A DNA stretch of 51,451 bases from Flavobacterium sp. (GTDB taxonomy: Bacteria > Bacteroidota > Bacteroidia > Flavobacteriales > Flavobacteriaceae), in the NCBI RefSeq assembly GCF_027531705.1, contig NZ_JAPZSP010000006.1:1-51451 (forward strand). The letters run 5' to 3'. The position numbers were made by a program, and so were the translations under genes. The notes under the pieces were generated by a model. The model worked only from the letters and a program-made list of their open reading frames with translations. It was not told the DNA's origin and ran no database searches. Positions 33,876-44,500 of this stretch are shown here, piece by piece. Numbering within the stretch: the stretch's first letter is position 1; the number at the start of each line of letters is the position of its first letter.

Positions 33876-34475
33876 TTAATTTGCTTTAGCTCTAATTTGA
33901 CTTAAAAATTCAGGTGTTATGCCTAAATATGCAGCAATTTGAGTATTGGGTAATCTATTTGACAATTGAGAATATTGTTTTAGAAACTCTTTATAGCGTT
34001 CTTGTGCATTTGAACTAATATTTTGCAAAAGTCTTTTTTGTAATGAAATGTGAGCATTTTCAATAAGAACTCTAAAAATAAGATTAAATTTTGGTGCATT
34101 GGTATATAGTTGAATAAGGTTTTCATAACTTATTTGTAGCACCAATGTATCTTCTAAAGCATCAATATTTAACTCAGATTCTTTTTTTGTATGAAAGCTT
34201 CCGATATCTAAAATCCAGTTATTTTCTGTAGCAAACTGTAAAATATGTTTATTACCTTTTTCGTCTATTTTATAAAGTCGTAAGCATCCTTCAACCACAA
34301 AATTGAATTGTTTACAAATATCACCTTCTTGCAAAATATAATGTCTTTTTCTAAACAATCTTGGTTTGAAAAAGTCCAAGACCATTTGTTTTTCAGCTTT
34401 ATTTAGTCGAACTATATTTTGAAAATAGTTGAGAAGTTGTTCAATTTGTTTTTGTACTAATTCGTCTTTATCCAT
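33876..34475 (-). CDS. Crp/Fnr family transcription regulator
   Basis: 199 residues from the ATG at 34475 (MDKDELVQKQIEQLL); an upstream extension lacks support, and a TACTTTTG promoter box ends only 5 nt before this ATG, which would make the mRNA nearly leaderless. A cyclic-nucleotide-binding beta-roll (HYILQEGDICKQFNFVVEGC) precedes a helical dimer interface and a C-terminal winged HTH (NTQIAAYLGITPEFLSQIRA). Key cAMP contacts of E. coli Crp are not preserved, as in most Bacteroidota relatives, so the ligand is open. Confidence 0.85.
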   Translation of the reverse strand: MDKDELVQKQIEQLLNYFQNIVRLNKAEKQMVLDFFKPRLFRKRHYILQEGDICKQFNFVVEGCLRLYKIDEKGNKHILQFATENNWILDIGSFHTKKESELNIDALEDTLVLQISYENLIQLYTNAPKFNLIFRVLIENAHISLQKRLLQNISSNAQERYKEFLKQYSQLSNRLPNTQIAAYLGITPEFLSQIRAKAN

Positions 34476-34651
34476 AAAACAAAAGTACAGAATTTTTTTT
34501 TGTACGTAATGACTATGTATACTTGTAATCCGAACTACATTATGTTCCATTTTAGTTTGTTTAAATGAAACAAGCTATTGTTTGATATAAAAGTTGAGAA
34601 AGTTGACCTTTTGCAGAAATGTATGTTAATATAATTGCGTTAAACTAATTT

Positions 34652-35071
34652 TTATTTATCTTTTTTTCTAAATATTTCCTTCATCGTTTCCGAGTCAATG
34701 CTTTTCATGTCGATTAGTTTCAACGACTTTACCATTTTTAAAGTACTAGTTTTATATTCCTGAAAATGAGGTGTTTTAAGGTGCGCTTCGTAAGCTTCTC
34801 GATTTGCATAAATTTCTAAAATACGGATTTGTGTTGGGTTTTCAATTTGATACAATGGATATATTGCTATAACACCAGCTTCTAATAGAACTGATGCTCT
34901 AGATTCTTCTTTAAGAATAGAATTATATTCATCAAGATAGTTTGAATCAATTTCAATTTCTGATATACGAATCATCATGTCTTTTGTTTTAGCAGAAACG
35001 GCTTGAGCATTTGAATTAATTGTTACTAAAAGTAAGTTGAATAGAGTCGCTATAAAAAATATTTTTTTCAT
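34652..35071 (-). CDS. Secreted ABM-domain protein (putative quinol monooxygenase)
   Basis: 139 residues. A signal peptide (MKKIFFIATLFNLLLVTINS, cut before QAVS) is followed by an antibiotic-biosynthesis-monooxygenase fold: MIRISEIEIDSNYLDEYNSI, SRASVLLEAGVIAIYPLY, RILEIYANREAYEAHLKTPH-FQEYK. ABM proteins oxidise quinols or small aromatics without a cofactor, or act as dimeric binding proteins. The export signal is less usual for the family. It lies 101 nt upstream of the Crp gene in the same direction. Confidence 0.8.
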   Translation of the reverse strand: MKKIFFIATLFNLLLVTINSNAQAVSAKTKDMMIRISEIEIDSNYLDEYNSILKEESRASVLLEAGVIAIYPLYQIENPTQIRILEIYANREAYEAHLKTPHFQEYKTSTLKMVKSLKLIDMKSIDSETMKEIFRKKDK

Positions 35072-35126
35072 TTATAAAATTTTAATTCTTGAAACTGAGT
35101 CAAACGTGTTACTATCATTACTAAAC

Positions 35127-38100
35127 TTAATTTATAACCAACTTCCTAACAGTAGTCTTATTATTTTTCTCAATATTTATAAGGTAAACACCTGTACTTA
35201 GGTTGGTTTTGTTAAATTCCATCAGATTGTTTTCTGCATCAACTTGTTGGATTAAGTTTCCTAAAATATCATAGATTTTTATTTTAGAATTAACCAAATT
35301 AGTTCCTTCAATGCTAAATGAACCTTTTGTTGGATTTGGATAAATTTTCAATTCTTCTGAAGCTTCAAAAATTTCATTTGCCAATAGAGTATCAACTGAG
35401 AAGCTATAGTCAAAACCACCACCAAAATCAGGATTGAATGTTTTTAGTACAACATCATTTGCATCTAATAATTTTACATATCCGGTTCCTTGTGCTGTAT
35501 TTGCCCACCATTGTAAACCATCTTTTCCAGTATCGTTTACACGTAATCTGTAGCAACCATTTGCAATTTGTGGTGCTTGGTAAGTGTAAGTATAAATAGT
35601 GTTTGCTGTTGGGAAAGTTTTGGTGTCAACTACTGTTCCTTCAGCGTCATATAAAGTGTAATTATTTTGACTTGGACTATTATTAGTTTTCAAGCTAATT
35701 TTAAAAGTTGTCGGCACAACATCAGGAAGCGTAAGTGGAGACGTCATCATGTTGTTGTTAGCATATTGGTCTGGACTTTCATTTACCAACATAATTTTGG
35801 CATGAAATTTATTTCCAGTAGCTTGTATTGCAGTTGACCATAATTCATTAAGCGGTAAAACCACATCTACATCTGCCATTGAAGCCAAAGTTCCTGTCCA
35901 AGTAAACGTTTGATGTTCTGAAGCATTGTTTAACCAATAATCAAAACTTATAGAAGTTATAGCATTACTTCCATTATTTCTAACGGTAATTTTTGGTTTT
36001 TCACACATTGGATTCACTCTCGAGAACTCTGCATTGGTGTTATTTGGTTGTTTAACAGTAACAATAGCAGCATCTGTTGCAAAGTTGGGTGCGCCATAAC
36101 CAATAATTTGGTGTGACACATGATAACGATAATCTCCAGCAGAAACACTCGGATTTGAAGTTGTATATTTTACTTCCATTGTTGTTCCTGGTGTAACGTG
36201 CGGTGTTAAATCTTGTTCTTTTAATAGTGAGCGTTGCCCAGGACACCAACCTTGACGGTTATAAACCCAAGTTCCACCTTGCGGATATATTGGATTTTCT
36301 GCACATTGTTGTGTAATTCCCCACGTAAATTTTTGTACATTGTTAATTCTAATTCTGTGAGAAACAGCTCCACCATTTTGTGAAAATTCACCATGAGCAC
36401 CATGACCAGTAATTGAAGATTTTAATTTGAATGAAGTCGCATCTGCACTAAAAGGGAAATTATTTGGAGCAATTGCTGTTCCGTTGATAATTCCGTTTAT
36501 AGGTAAATCACCCGTTCTGTTTGTTCCTTGCCAAAGTTGTTCGTATTGTACAATGTTTCTTGGCGGTGTTCCAACAATGAATAAGAATTCTAGATCCATT
36601 TCCTCTTGTCTTTCACCACCTAACGATAGTAAAACTCTTTTGTTTCCACGAAGAATTTTTTCATAATCGGACATGTCAAAATACCAAGATTTACCATTCA
36701 TTCCTAGGTCTAATCCTATTCCGTAAGGTGTTACAAATGAAACCAATTCGTTGTAAAATGGAAATCTTTTAAAATAAGTTAAATCAGTAACAGCGATTGT
36801 ACCTTCTGCAGTCACTGGAAGTGTTGTTAAAACTGTTCCTGTATCACCACTGTAAACATTTTCAGGAGTTGCATCAAAATAATCGCTTGTTGAAAGTAAA
36901 TTTACACTATCATTTTGCATTGGTGAAAGACCTTCGTTTGATGTGATTGAATAGTTACGAACTGTTCTGGCAATTTTCGGATTTGAATATCTTTCAACAA
37001 CATCAGTAACAGTCAAATCGTATGTTCCTTTATGAAAAGTGATTTTCGGAACCGCATTAGATTCTGTGAAAGTGGTTGTTAGTTGATTGCCTCTTTCATA
37101 ATCCCATTTCAAATTTTCACCTGTTGAAGTGATATTATTTTTTGAATCAGTAATTACTTGACCATTTCCTTCGTCAAATTTGTAGTAAGCTACTAAACTT
37201 GCATAATTTGGATGTGTCGCATCAATTGTTTTATTTTTCCAATCGATGATAGTTTGTGCAGCTAATTCAGCATTCCAGATAGTTAACTCTTTAATTTTTC
37301 CTTTGTAATCGCTATTAGATTCAACTGGAATTTTACCAAGAATTAAATTCATAATACTAATTACTTTAGTTTTTCCTGTTCCACTATGCCATAATGCTCC
37401 GTTTAGGTAAATATTCATGTTTCCTGTTGAGGCATTTTTTGTAAATGTCCAATGGTTCCAAACACCAGCGATTTCGTTAAAAGTATGTGTTTTTTGAATT
37501 CTATCAAATGAATTAGAAACATTTCCACAATCAAAATAAATATTGCCTTCCCAAGGTAAATGAAGATTTAATTGTCTTTTGTTGATATCATTATCTGATG
37601 AACCATACAAAATACTGTTTCGAGACGGCATTAAATCAGCGTCGCCTTTAGCCCAAAAAGAAACTGAAATTTCATTGTTGATTGAATTTAAAAATTGATT
37701 GTTTAATTCGACTAAACCTGAATAAGATAAATCAGCAGAATAAGTGTTACTAGCTGTTATAGTTCGCAAATCACTATTATTATAACCTTGAAATTCAATA
37801 GTTGTTCCATTAATAGCATTTGAAAATGAAATATCTAACAAAATACTACTAGTTCCATTCCAATTAAATGGTGTGTAAAATTGAATCACATTAGCACCAT
37901 TTGCAAACGAATAATCTCTAAAAAAAACTTCGGTTAATCCTGTAAAATCGGCATTTTTAGCTTGTAAGGTTGTCAACGAAGAATTTTTCATTTGAACTCT
38001 GAAAAACTTTGCCAATCCACCACTATTTGTAACATTAAGAGTTATAGCGTTTATATTTCCAGCGGTTAATCCAGCGGCTGAAAGTTCTGCAGCTGTTAGT

Positions 38101-38606
38101 AAAACTTGACTTCTACCCGTTTTTAGATTTGTTTTTAAAAGATTTGAAATTGATAGTGCATTAGTTCCAACATCGTGAAGAGTAACCGAATTACTTGAAT
38201 TTACTACAACATTTTTTTGAGTAAAATCATAATGATTATAGGTTTGTTGTGTTGTGTATGGATAAGAAGTTCCAGTGAAATTAGAAACTACATAATCTTT
38301 TTGAATACTTGGTACTTTTTCTACTTTTGAAGAATCGGCAACATACGTATTACATGAATAATCCCATTCTCCACAACCTAAATTTCTGTCGGCAGCAGTA
38401 GAAACTAATCCATCTTTGCATCGCATACTGTATTTAAGAATAATTTTTTCAAAAGTTAAACTCGGATTACTTGGAAAAGGAATCAAAGTATCTCGCGACA
38501 AACTGTTATAAGTAAAAGCTTTGACTTTGATGGTGTCGCCAACATTTTGTGCATTTGTAAAATTAAAAAACAATGCAGTAATTGCGAAAAGTAGTAGTTT
38601 TTTCAT
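35127..38606 (-). CDS. Large T9SS-secreted PNGase F-like protein with inserted LamG domain
   Basis: 1159 residues from the ATG at 38606; the start three bases upstream is TTG. Signal peptide MKKLLLFAITALFFNFTNAQ. An N-terminal half-domain has LGCGEWDYSCNTYV, like the catalytic aspartate region (CDEWD) of peptide-N-glycosidase F. Residues ~270-480 hold a LamG-like insert (EISVSFWAKGDAD, WTFTKNASTGNMNIYLNGAL, YYKFDEGNGQ). Later, TGHGAHGEFSQNGGAVSHRI and YNRQGWCPGQRS match PNGase F's second domain; the glutamate in HGEF lines up with the second catalytic acid. A second supporting glutamate is not clear. The last ~75 residues are a T9SS sorting domain (IYPNPTKGSFSIEG). Likely removes N-glycans outside the cell. 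Confidence 0.85.
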   Translation of the reverse strand: MKKLLLFAITALFFNFTNAQNVGDTIKVKAFTYNSLSRDTLIPFPSNPSLTFEKIILKYSMRCKDGLVSTAADRNLGCGEWDYSCNTYVADSSKVEKVPSIQKDYVVSNFTGTSYPYTTQQTYNHYDFTQKNVVVNSSNSVTLHDVGTNALSISNLLKTNLKTGRSQVLLTAAELSAAGLTAGNINAITLNVTNSGGLAKFFRVQMKNSSLTTLQAKNADFTGLTEVFFRDYSFANGANVIQFYTPFNWNGTSSILLDISFSNAINGTTIEFQGYNNSDLRTITASNTYSADLSYSGLVELNNQFLNSINNEISVSFWAKGDADLMPSRNSILYGSSDNDINKRQLNLHLPWEGNIYFDCGNVSNSFDRIQKTHTFNEIAGVWNHWTFTKNASTGNMNIYLNGALWHSGTGKTKVISIMNLILGKIPVESNSDYKGKIKELTIWNAELAAQTIIDWKNKTIDATHPNYASLVAYYKFDEGNGQVITDSKNNITSTGENLKWDYERGNQLTTTFTESNAVPKITFHKGTYDLTVTDVVERYSNPKIARTVRNYSITSNEGLSPMQNDSVNLLSTSDYFDATPENVYSGDTGTVLTTLPVTAEGTIAVTDLTYFKRFPFYNELVSFVTPYGIGLDLGMNGKSWYFDMSDYEKILRGNKRVLLSLGGERQEEMDLEFLFIVGTPPRNIVQYEQLWQGTNRTGDLPINGIINGTAIAPNNFPFSADATSFKLKSSITGHGAHGEFSQNGGAVSHRIRINNVQKFTWGITQQCAENPIYPQGGTWVYNRQGWCPGQRSLLKEQDLTPHVTPGTTMEVKYTTSNPSVSAGDYRYHVSHQIIGYGAPNFATDAAIVTVKQPNNTNAEFSRVNPMCEKPKITVRNNGSNAITSISFDYWLNNASEHQTFTWTGTLASMADVDVVLPLNELWSTAIQATGNKFHAKIMLVNESPDQYANNNMMTSPLTLPDVVPTTFKISLKTNNSPSQNNYTLYDAEGTVVDTKTFPTANTIYTYTYQAPQIANGCYRLRVNDTGKDGLQWWANTAQGTGYVKLLDANDVVLKTFNPDFGGGFDYSFSVDTLLANEIFEASEELKIYPNPTKGSFSIEGTNLVNSKIKIYDILGNLIQQVDAENNLMEFNKTNLSTGVYLINIEKNNKTTVRKLVIN

Positions 38607-38687
38607 CAAAAAAATAGTTTAATGTTGTTTTATAGATTTCAAATATAATTAAAATCCGTTGAATATTTCCAAAAAAAATAACCCTAT

Positions 38688-38712
38688 ACTAATTGTAATA
38701 GAGTAGGGTTAT
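38688..38712 (-). terminator. Intrinsic terminator of the ABC-F gene
   Basis: AACCCTA/TAGGGTT stem with one bulge on the minus strand, followed by TTTTTTTT, 22 nt past the ABC-F stop. Confidence 0.75.
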
Positions 38713-38734
38713 GATGATTTTATTTGGAATAAAC

Positions 38735-40369
38735 TTATTTCTCAATTTCTTTGAGCGAATCCATTTTTTTGTGTGCTAAGAAACCTTGTAAATCTTCAAA
38801 GTGTTCTTTTACGCGTTTGTTTCCAAATTCAAAAACTTTTGTTGCTAGTCCGTCGAGGAAATCTCTATCGTGTGAAACTAGTATTAACGTTCCATCAAAA
38901 TCGCGCAATGCATCCTTTATGATGTCTTTGGTTTTCATATCTAAATGGTTAGACGGCTCATCTAGAATTAGTAAATTGACAGGTTCAAGCAATAATTTAA
39001 TCATTGCCAAACGCGTTTTTTCACCACCTGATAATACTTTTACTTTCTTTTGAATATCATCACCTTGAAACATAAAAGCTCCTAAAATATTCTTGATTTG
39101 CGTACGAATATCACCAACGGCAATTCTATCTATAGTATCAAAAATAGTAGCATTTTCGTCTAATAAAGCAGCTTGATTTTGAGCAAAATAACCAATTTGA
39201 GCATTGTGACCAATTTCCACACTTCCGCCATTGATTTCAATTTCTTTCATGATGGCTTTTATCATGGTAGATTTTCCTTCTCCATTTTTACCAACAAAAG
39301 CAACTTTTTGTCCTCTTTCGATAACAATATTGGCATCTTTAAAAATTACATTATCGCCATAACTTTTGCACAAATCTTTAACCACAACTGGATATTGTCC
39401 CGAACGAACCGATGGTGGAAATTTCAATTTTAAGGCAGAATTATCAACTTCATCAACTTCTATAGGTACAATTTTTTCTAACATTCGCACTCTTGATTGA
39501 ACTGCATCAGTTTTTGAAAAAGTTCCTCTAAATCTGTCAATAAATGCTTGATTATCGGCTATAAATTTTTGTTGTTCATCATACGCTTTTTGCTGATGAA
39601 CTCTCCTGTCTTTTCGTAGTTCTAAATAATGTGAATATTTGGCTTTGTAGTCATAAATTCGTCCCATTGTAACTTCGATAGTTCTATTGGTAATATTGTC
39701 AACAAACGCTCTATCGTGGGAAATTACCATTACTGCTTTGGCTTGGCTAATCAAAAACTCTTCTAACCACTGAATACTATCCATATCTAAATGGTTTGTT
39801 GGCTCATCTAGCAAAATCAAATCGGGTTTTGTCAATAGAATTTTGGCCAATTCTATACGCATTCTCCAGCCACCCGAAAATTCTTTGGTTGGTCTATTGA
39901 AATCTTCTCTTTCAAATCCTAAACCTTTTAATATTTTTTCAACTTCAGCTTCATAATTCACTTCTTCAATTGAATAGTATTTCTCGCTTAATTCTGAAAC
40001 ACGCTCAATCAATTTCATGTAAGCATCGCTATCATAATCGGTACGAATAGTCAATTGTTCGTTGATTTCGTCCATTTCCTTCTTCATATTCAAGACTGTA
40101 GCAAAGGCTTTTGAAGTTTCTTCTAAAACCGTGCAATTGTCTTCTGTCAATAAATGTTGAGGTAAATAGGCAATTACGGCATCACTTGGAGCTGAAATAT
40201 TACCACGAGTAGGCTTATTTGCACCGGCTACAATTTTTAATAAAGTAGATTTTCCAGCACCATTTTTACCCATTAGGGCAATTTTATCAGTTTCATTTAT
40301 AGCGAAAGTTACTTCGCTAAAAAGGGTTGTGCCACCAAATTCAACGGCAATATCGTTTACTGTAATCAT
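38735..40369 (-). CDS. ABC-F family ATP-binding protein
   Basis: 544 residues, two ABC ATPase domains and no membrane part. Domain 1: Walker A GKNGAGKST (~35), signature FSGGWRMRIELAK, Walker B LILLDEPTNHLD. The interdomain linker FRGTFSKTDAVQSRVRMLEK follows. Domain 2: Walker A GKNGEGKST, signature LSGGEKTRLAMIK, Walker B LLILDEPSNHLD. ABC-F proteins bind the ribosome; some are housekeeping translation factors and some protect against antibiotics. The linker is of the housekeeping YheS/Uup type rather than the long ARE type, but resistance cannot be excluded. Own terminator; promoter region carries short repeats. Confidence 0.92.
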   Translation of the reverse strand: MITVNDIAVEFGGTTLFSEVTFAINETDKIALMGKNGAGKSTLLKIVAGANKPTRGNISAPSDAVIAYLPQHLLTEDNCTVLEETSKAFATVLNMKKEMDEINEQLTIRTDYDSDAYMKLIERVSELSEKYYSIEEVNYEAEVEKILKGLGFEREDFNRPTKEFSGGWRMRIELAKILLTKPDLILLDEPTNHLDMDSIQWLEEFLISQAKAVMVISHDRAFVDNITNRTIEVTMGRIYDYKAKYSHYLELRKDRRVHQQKAYDEQQKFIADNQAFIDRFRGTFSKTDAVQSRVRMLEKIVPIEVDEVDNSALKLKFPPSVRSGQYPVVVKDLCKSYGDNVIFKDANIVIERGQKVAFVGKNGEGKSTMIKAIMKEIEINGGSVEIGHNAQIGYFAQNQAALLDENATIFDTIDRIAVGDIRTQIKNILGAFMFQGDDIQKKVKVLSGGEKTRLAMIKLLLEPVNLLILDEPSNHLDMKTKDIIKDALRDFDGTLILVSHDRDFLDGLATKVFEFGNKRVKEHFEDLQGFLAHKKMDSLKEIEK

Positions 40370-40377
40370 TTTTGAGT

Positions 40378-40415
40378 ATAGAAGTTTAAGAGTTTAGAAG
40401 TTTAGAAGTTTAGAT
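40378..40415. repeat. Short tandem repeat GAAGTTTA(A)GAGTTTA
   Basis: Four or five imperfect AGAAGTTTAG words immediately upstream of the ABC-F start codon (within its leader). Confidence 0.55.
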
Positions 40416-40460
40416 TCCAAACGATTTTAAAAAGGTGCAAATATAGATTTTTTAATTAAT

Positions 40461-40814
40461 TTAGTCTGCCACAAAATAATCCAAATCATTTTGAGTGGGA
40501 ACAATATAAATACGTTCCCATTTATCACCTTCAATAAGTTTCCATGAATGGCCTTCGCCCTCAATATCTTTTGCAATGAGAATAATTCCTGGTTCAATGA
40601 TAAAACTGTTTCCTTCTGAAGTTGTAAACTCTAATTTACCTTTTAGCGTTACTACAAATTGCTCTCTTGGTGCTGTATGTTGTTCTTGTTGCCAAGGTTC
40701 TATTTTGGTTTGAATATTGAAATAATTTACCTCAATTTTATGGTATTCTGGTAAAGTGCCCAGTTCAAAATAGGAGTTTCCTAAAACATCATTTAGTAAT
40801 CGAATTGCTTTCAT
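40461..40814 (-). CDS. Cupin-domain protein
   Basis: 117 residues, one cupin barrel. The first motif is degenerate (TAPREQFVVTLKGKLEFTTS: histidines partly replaced) and the second reads FIIEPGIILIAKDIEGEGHSW with the GH pair. Most cupins use a metal held by two histidines and a glutamate; with incomplete ligands here, catalysis is uncertain and a sensor or binding role is possible. It is 10 nt downstream of the DUF2007 gene, so the two are one unit. Confidence 0.7.
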   Translation of the reverse strand: MKAIRLLNDVLGNSYFELGTLPEYHKIEVNYFNIQTKIEPWQQEQHTAPREQFVVTLKGKLEFTTSEGNSFIIEPGIILIAKDIEGEGHSWKLIEGDKWERIYIVPTQNDLDYFVAD

Positions 40815-40824
40815 AATACCAATA

Positions 40825-41040
40825 TTACAAACTCAACCTAAATTCTTCAATAACAGGACTTGCTTTGCCGTAATCGACTTCTTGTATAAAAAGCTCTACT
40901 GGTTTTTGGTTGTTGATGCTTGGTAATACATTGGCTTGGTTGTTATTTCTTATAACAGTAGTAATGCCAATTGCCTCGATTTTTTCTTGTAACGAAAGTG
41001 CCAAAATTTCATCTCCCGAAAATAGTTTTATTAAGCCCAT
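40825..41040 (-). CDS. DUF2007-like small protein
   Basis: 71 residues from the ATG at 41040; a longer frame adds 18 residues that look unlike the family. The sequence MGLIKLFSGDEILALSLQEK, an AIGITTVIRNNN segment and KPVELFIQEVDYGKASPVIE fit DUF2007, described as a possible signal-transducing protein. No known mechanism. Divergent from the MutT gene. Confidence 0.7.
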   Translation of the reverse strand: MGLIKLFSGDEILALSLQEKIEAIGITTVIRNNNQANVLPSINNQKPVELFIQEVDYGKASPVIEEFRLSL

Positions 41041-41161
41041 GTTTTTTTGGTAAAGATAGGGAGATTGTTGGATATCCATATTGGATTTTTTCAAAAAAAG
41101 TCATGATAACTGTTTGTATAAAATTAGAAAAATTATAATTAAGTTTATAAAAAATTTAAAC

Positions 41162-41548
41162 ATGATTAATGTTACATGTGCAATTATCTTTTTTGATAAT
41201 CAAATTTTGGTTACTCAGCGAAGTGAAAAAATGAAATTACCATTGAAATGGGAATTTCCAGGTGGAAAGTTAGAAGAAAATGAAAGCGAAATTGATTGTA
41301 TAAAAAGAGAAATCAAAGAAGAGTTAAATATTGAAATTGAAGTTTTAAAAAGGTTATCGAATAGCATTTACGATTATGGACCTTTTAAAATCAATTTGAT
41401 TCCATTTATCTCAAAATATGTATCCGGAGAAATCATTTTGACCGAACATAAGGATTATAAACTACTTGATATATCAGAATTATTAAATTTAGATTGGGCA
41501 GAAGCAGATTTGCCAATAGTAGAAGAATTTTTAAAACTTGAACTATGA
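41162..41548 (+). CDS. MutT/Nudix hydrolase, first gene of a two-gene unit
   Basis: 128 residues from the ATG at 41162 (MINVTCAIIFFDNQILVTQR); the upstream extension is not supported. It has a complete Nudix box, G-x5-E-x7-REUxEE (GGKLEENESEIDCIKREIKEEL), with the last glycine replaced by N, a normal variant. The layout matches MutT-type (deoxy)nucleoside triphosphate pyrophosphohydrolases that clean oxidised dGTP or other NTPs. Its stop overlaps the start of the helicase gene (ATGA), so the two are translationally coupled; this strongly links the enzyme to the helicase rather than to general repair. Confidence 0.88.
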   Translation: MINVTCAIIFFDNQILVTQRSEKMKLPLKWEFPGGKLEENESEIDCIKREIKEELNIEIEVLKRLSNSIYDYGPFKINLIPFISKYVSGEIILTEHKDYKLLDISELLNLDWAEADLPIVEEFLKLEL

Positions 41549-44500
41549 ACCAAGGATTATATGAAGAATTAGTCACGAAACTAATTAACTATAAATTAAA
41601 CGAATTAGATAAGAATACTTTTCAAGTAAAGAAAACCTCAATTGATAAAGCGGAAGCAGCTCAATTATTATCTCAACATATTGGTAGAACCATAAAACAA
41701 GCTTTTAACTTAATTAAAGGCGAAGATATTATTGAAACTCAAATTGCGATTGCCAATAAAATTATTCTTTTTTTAAAAGAAGAATTGAAAAAAGAAGAGT
41801 TTGAAGATGATTTAATAGAAACTGAAGGTAAAATTTTGAAAGCAGTTTTCACTAAAGTTGACTGTCATTTTACAGATTTAGATTTACACTTAAAAGAAAT
41901 TACACCTTATACAAGATTAATTCATAGCGAACTTTTTACTGGCGGAAATTCAGGAACAACTTTAGAAAGTGAGTTAAGAAAAGAAATTTTATCATCAGAT
42001 GAAATCGATTTGTTAGTTTCTTTTATTAAATGGAAAGGAATTAGAATTCTTGAACGTGAGTTAATAGAATTTACGGAGCGAGGCGGAAAACTAAGAGTAA
42101 TTACAACCACATATATTGGCGCAACAGATGCAAAAGCAGTTGAATTTTTATCTTCATTAAAAAACACAGAAGTTAAAGTTTCTTATAATACAGGAAATGA
42201 AAGGTTACATGCAAAAGCTTATTTGTTTCAAAGAAAAACAGGTTTTCACACAGGATATATTGGTTCTTCAAATTTTTCTCGTTCTGCATTAACAGATGGA
42301 TTAGAATGGAATCTAAAAATAACAACCAAAGAAGTTGGCCACATTATAGATAAATTCAAGAAAACTTTCGAAGCTTATTGGCAAAATTCTGAGTTTGAAT
42401 TATATGATAAAAATATTCATTCTGTAAAGTTAGTTGAAGCTTTAAAACAAGGAAAATTTTCTAAAGAATACACTTTTACAACATCTTATTTTGATTTAAA
42501 ACCTTTTCATTATCAGAGTGAAATCCTTGAAAAATTAGAAGTTGAAAGATCAGTTCATAATAGATATAGAAATCTTTTAGTTGCCGCAACAGGAACTGGA
42601 AAAACAGTTATTTCTGCTTTTGATTATAAAAATTTCAGAAATAATAATGAGTCATCAAAGTTACTTTTTGTCGCTCATAGAAAAGAAATTTTACAACAAG
42701 CAAAAGCAACTTTTCAAGGAATTTTAAAAGACAATAATTTTGGTGATTTATGGGTTGACGGATTGGAACCAAATTCAAATGAATATGTTTTTGCTTCGGT
42801 CCAAACTCTAAATAATCGACTAAAAGAAATTAAACTTTCACCAGAATATTACGATTTTATAATTGTTGATGAAGTTCATCATATCTCGGCATCAACATAT
42901 AGACCTATAATAAGCTACTTTAAACCTAAAGTTCTTTTGGGATTAACAGCAACTCCTGAAAGAATGGATGGAGAAGATATTTTAGAAGATTTCTGTAATC
43001 GTATTGCTGCTGAAATTAGACTTCCTGAAGCTTTAAATAAGAAATTATTAAGTCCGTTCCAATATTTTGGAATTACAGATAGTATAGATTTAACAAATGT
43101 TAAATGGGAAAAAGGAAAGTATGTCGCAAGTGAATTGACAAGTTTATATACAAAAAATGATGTGCGTGTTGGTCAAATAATTTCAAATCTAGAGAAGTAC
43201 ACAAACGACATAAACGATGTAAGAGCAATAGGATTTTGTGTTACAGTTGACCATGCTATTTTCATGACAGAAAAATTCAATTTAGCAGGTTTAAAAGCCG
43301 AATGTTTGACAAGTAAAAATTCAACGGAAAGAGAAAAAATTAGATCGCAATTCAAGAAAAAAGAATTCAATTATTTGTTTGTAGTTGATATTTTTAATGA
43401 AGGTGTCGATATTCCAGAAATAGATACAGTTTTGTTTTTAAGACCAACAGAAAGTTTAACAGTTTTTCTTCAACAATTAGGTCGTGGATTGCGTTTAGCA
43501 GAAGGAAAAGATTGTTTGACAGTTTTAGATTTTGTGGGAAACTCAAGACCTGAATACGATTTTGAAAGTAAATTTAGAGCATTAATAGGAAAAACAACAA
43601 CATCAGTTCAAAAAGAAATTGAAGATGATTTTCCTCATTTACCTTTGGGATGTTCAATTATTTTAGAAAAGAAAGCAAAAGAAACTATTCTTGAAAATAT
43701 TAAAAAAGCAACATCTTTAAATATAAATCAACTGATAGCAAAGATTAGAAATTTTCAACATCAAACAACATTGCCATTAACTTTAGAGAATTTTATTAGT
43801 TTAAATAACTTATCAGTTGAAACAATTTATAAAAAAGATAGTTGGTCAAGATTATGTCAAAAAGCAGGAGTTATTGATGATTTTGAACCAATTAATGAAA
43901 AGCAAATTTATTCAGCCATTGGTAAAAAGTGGTTGTCCACAAATTCTACAAGTTATTTCAATTTCATTTTAAAAATTGCAAAATCTGATTTTAATATTCA
44001 ATTGAACGATTTTAATGAAAATGAAAAAACTATGCTATTAATGTTGCATTATGATGTATGGCAAAGTGCGGGAGGTTTTAATTCATTGGAGAAAAGCATA
44101 AAACAAATTGGGAAAAATAAAATTCTTGTTAATGAAATTATCCAAGTTGTTGAAATTTTAATTGATAGAGTATACTTTAAAGAAGTAGATATTCAATTAC
44201 CTTACAATCAACCATTAAAAGTGCATGCAAGATACACTAGAGATCAAATTTTAGCAGCTTTTAGATTAAGTACATTCGAAAGAAAATCGCCAAGTAGAGA
44301 AGGTGTTGCTGAAAATCTTGATTTGAATACAGAATTACTTTTTATCAATTTAATTAAATCAGAAGAAAACTTTTCTCCAACCACTATGTATGATGATTAT
44401 GCAATAAGTGAAACTTTATTTCATTGGCAAAGTCAAAATTCATCAAGACCAGATATTGGTAGAGGTTTGTCTTATATTAAACATCAAGAAAATGATAAAA

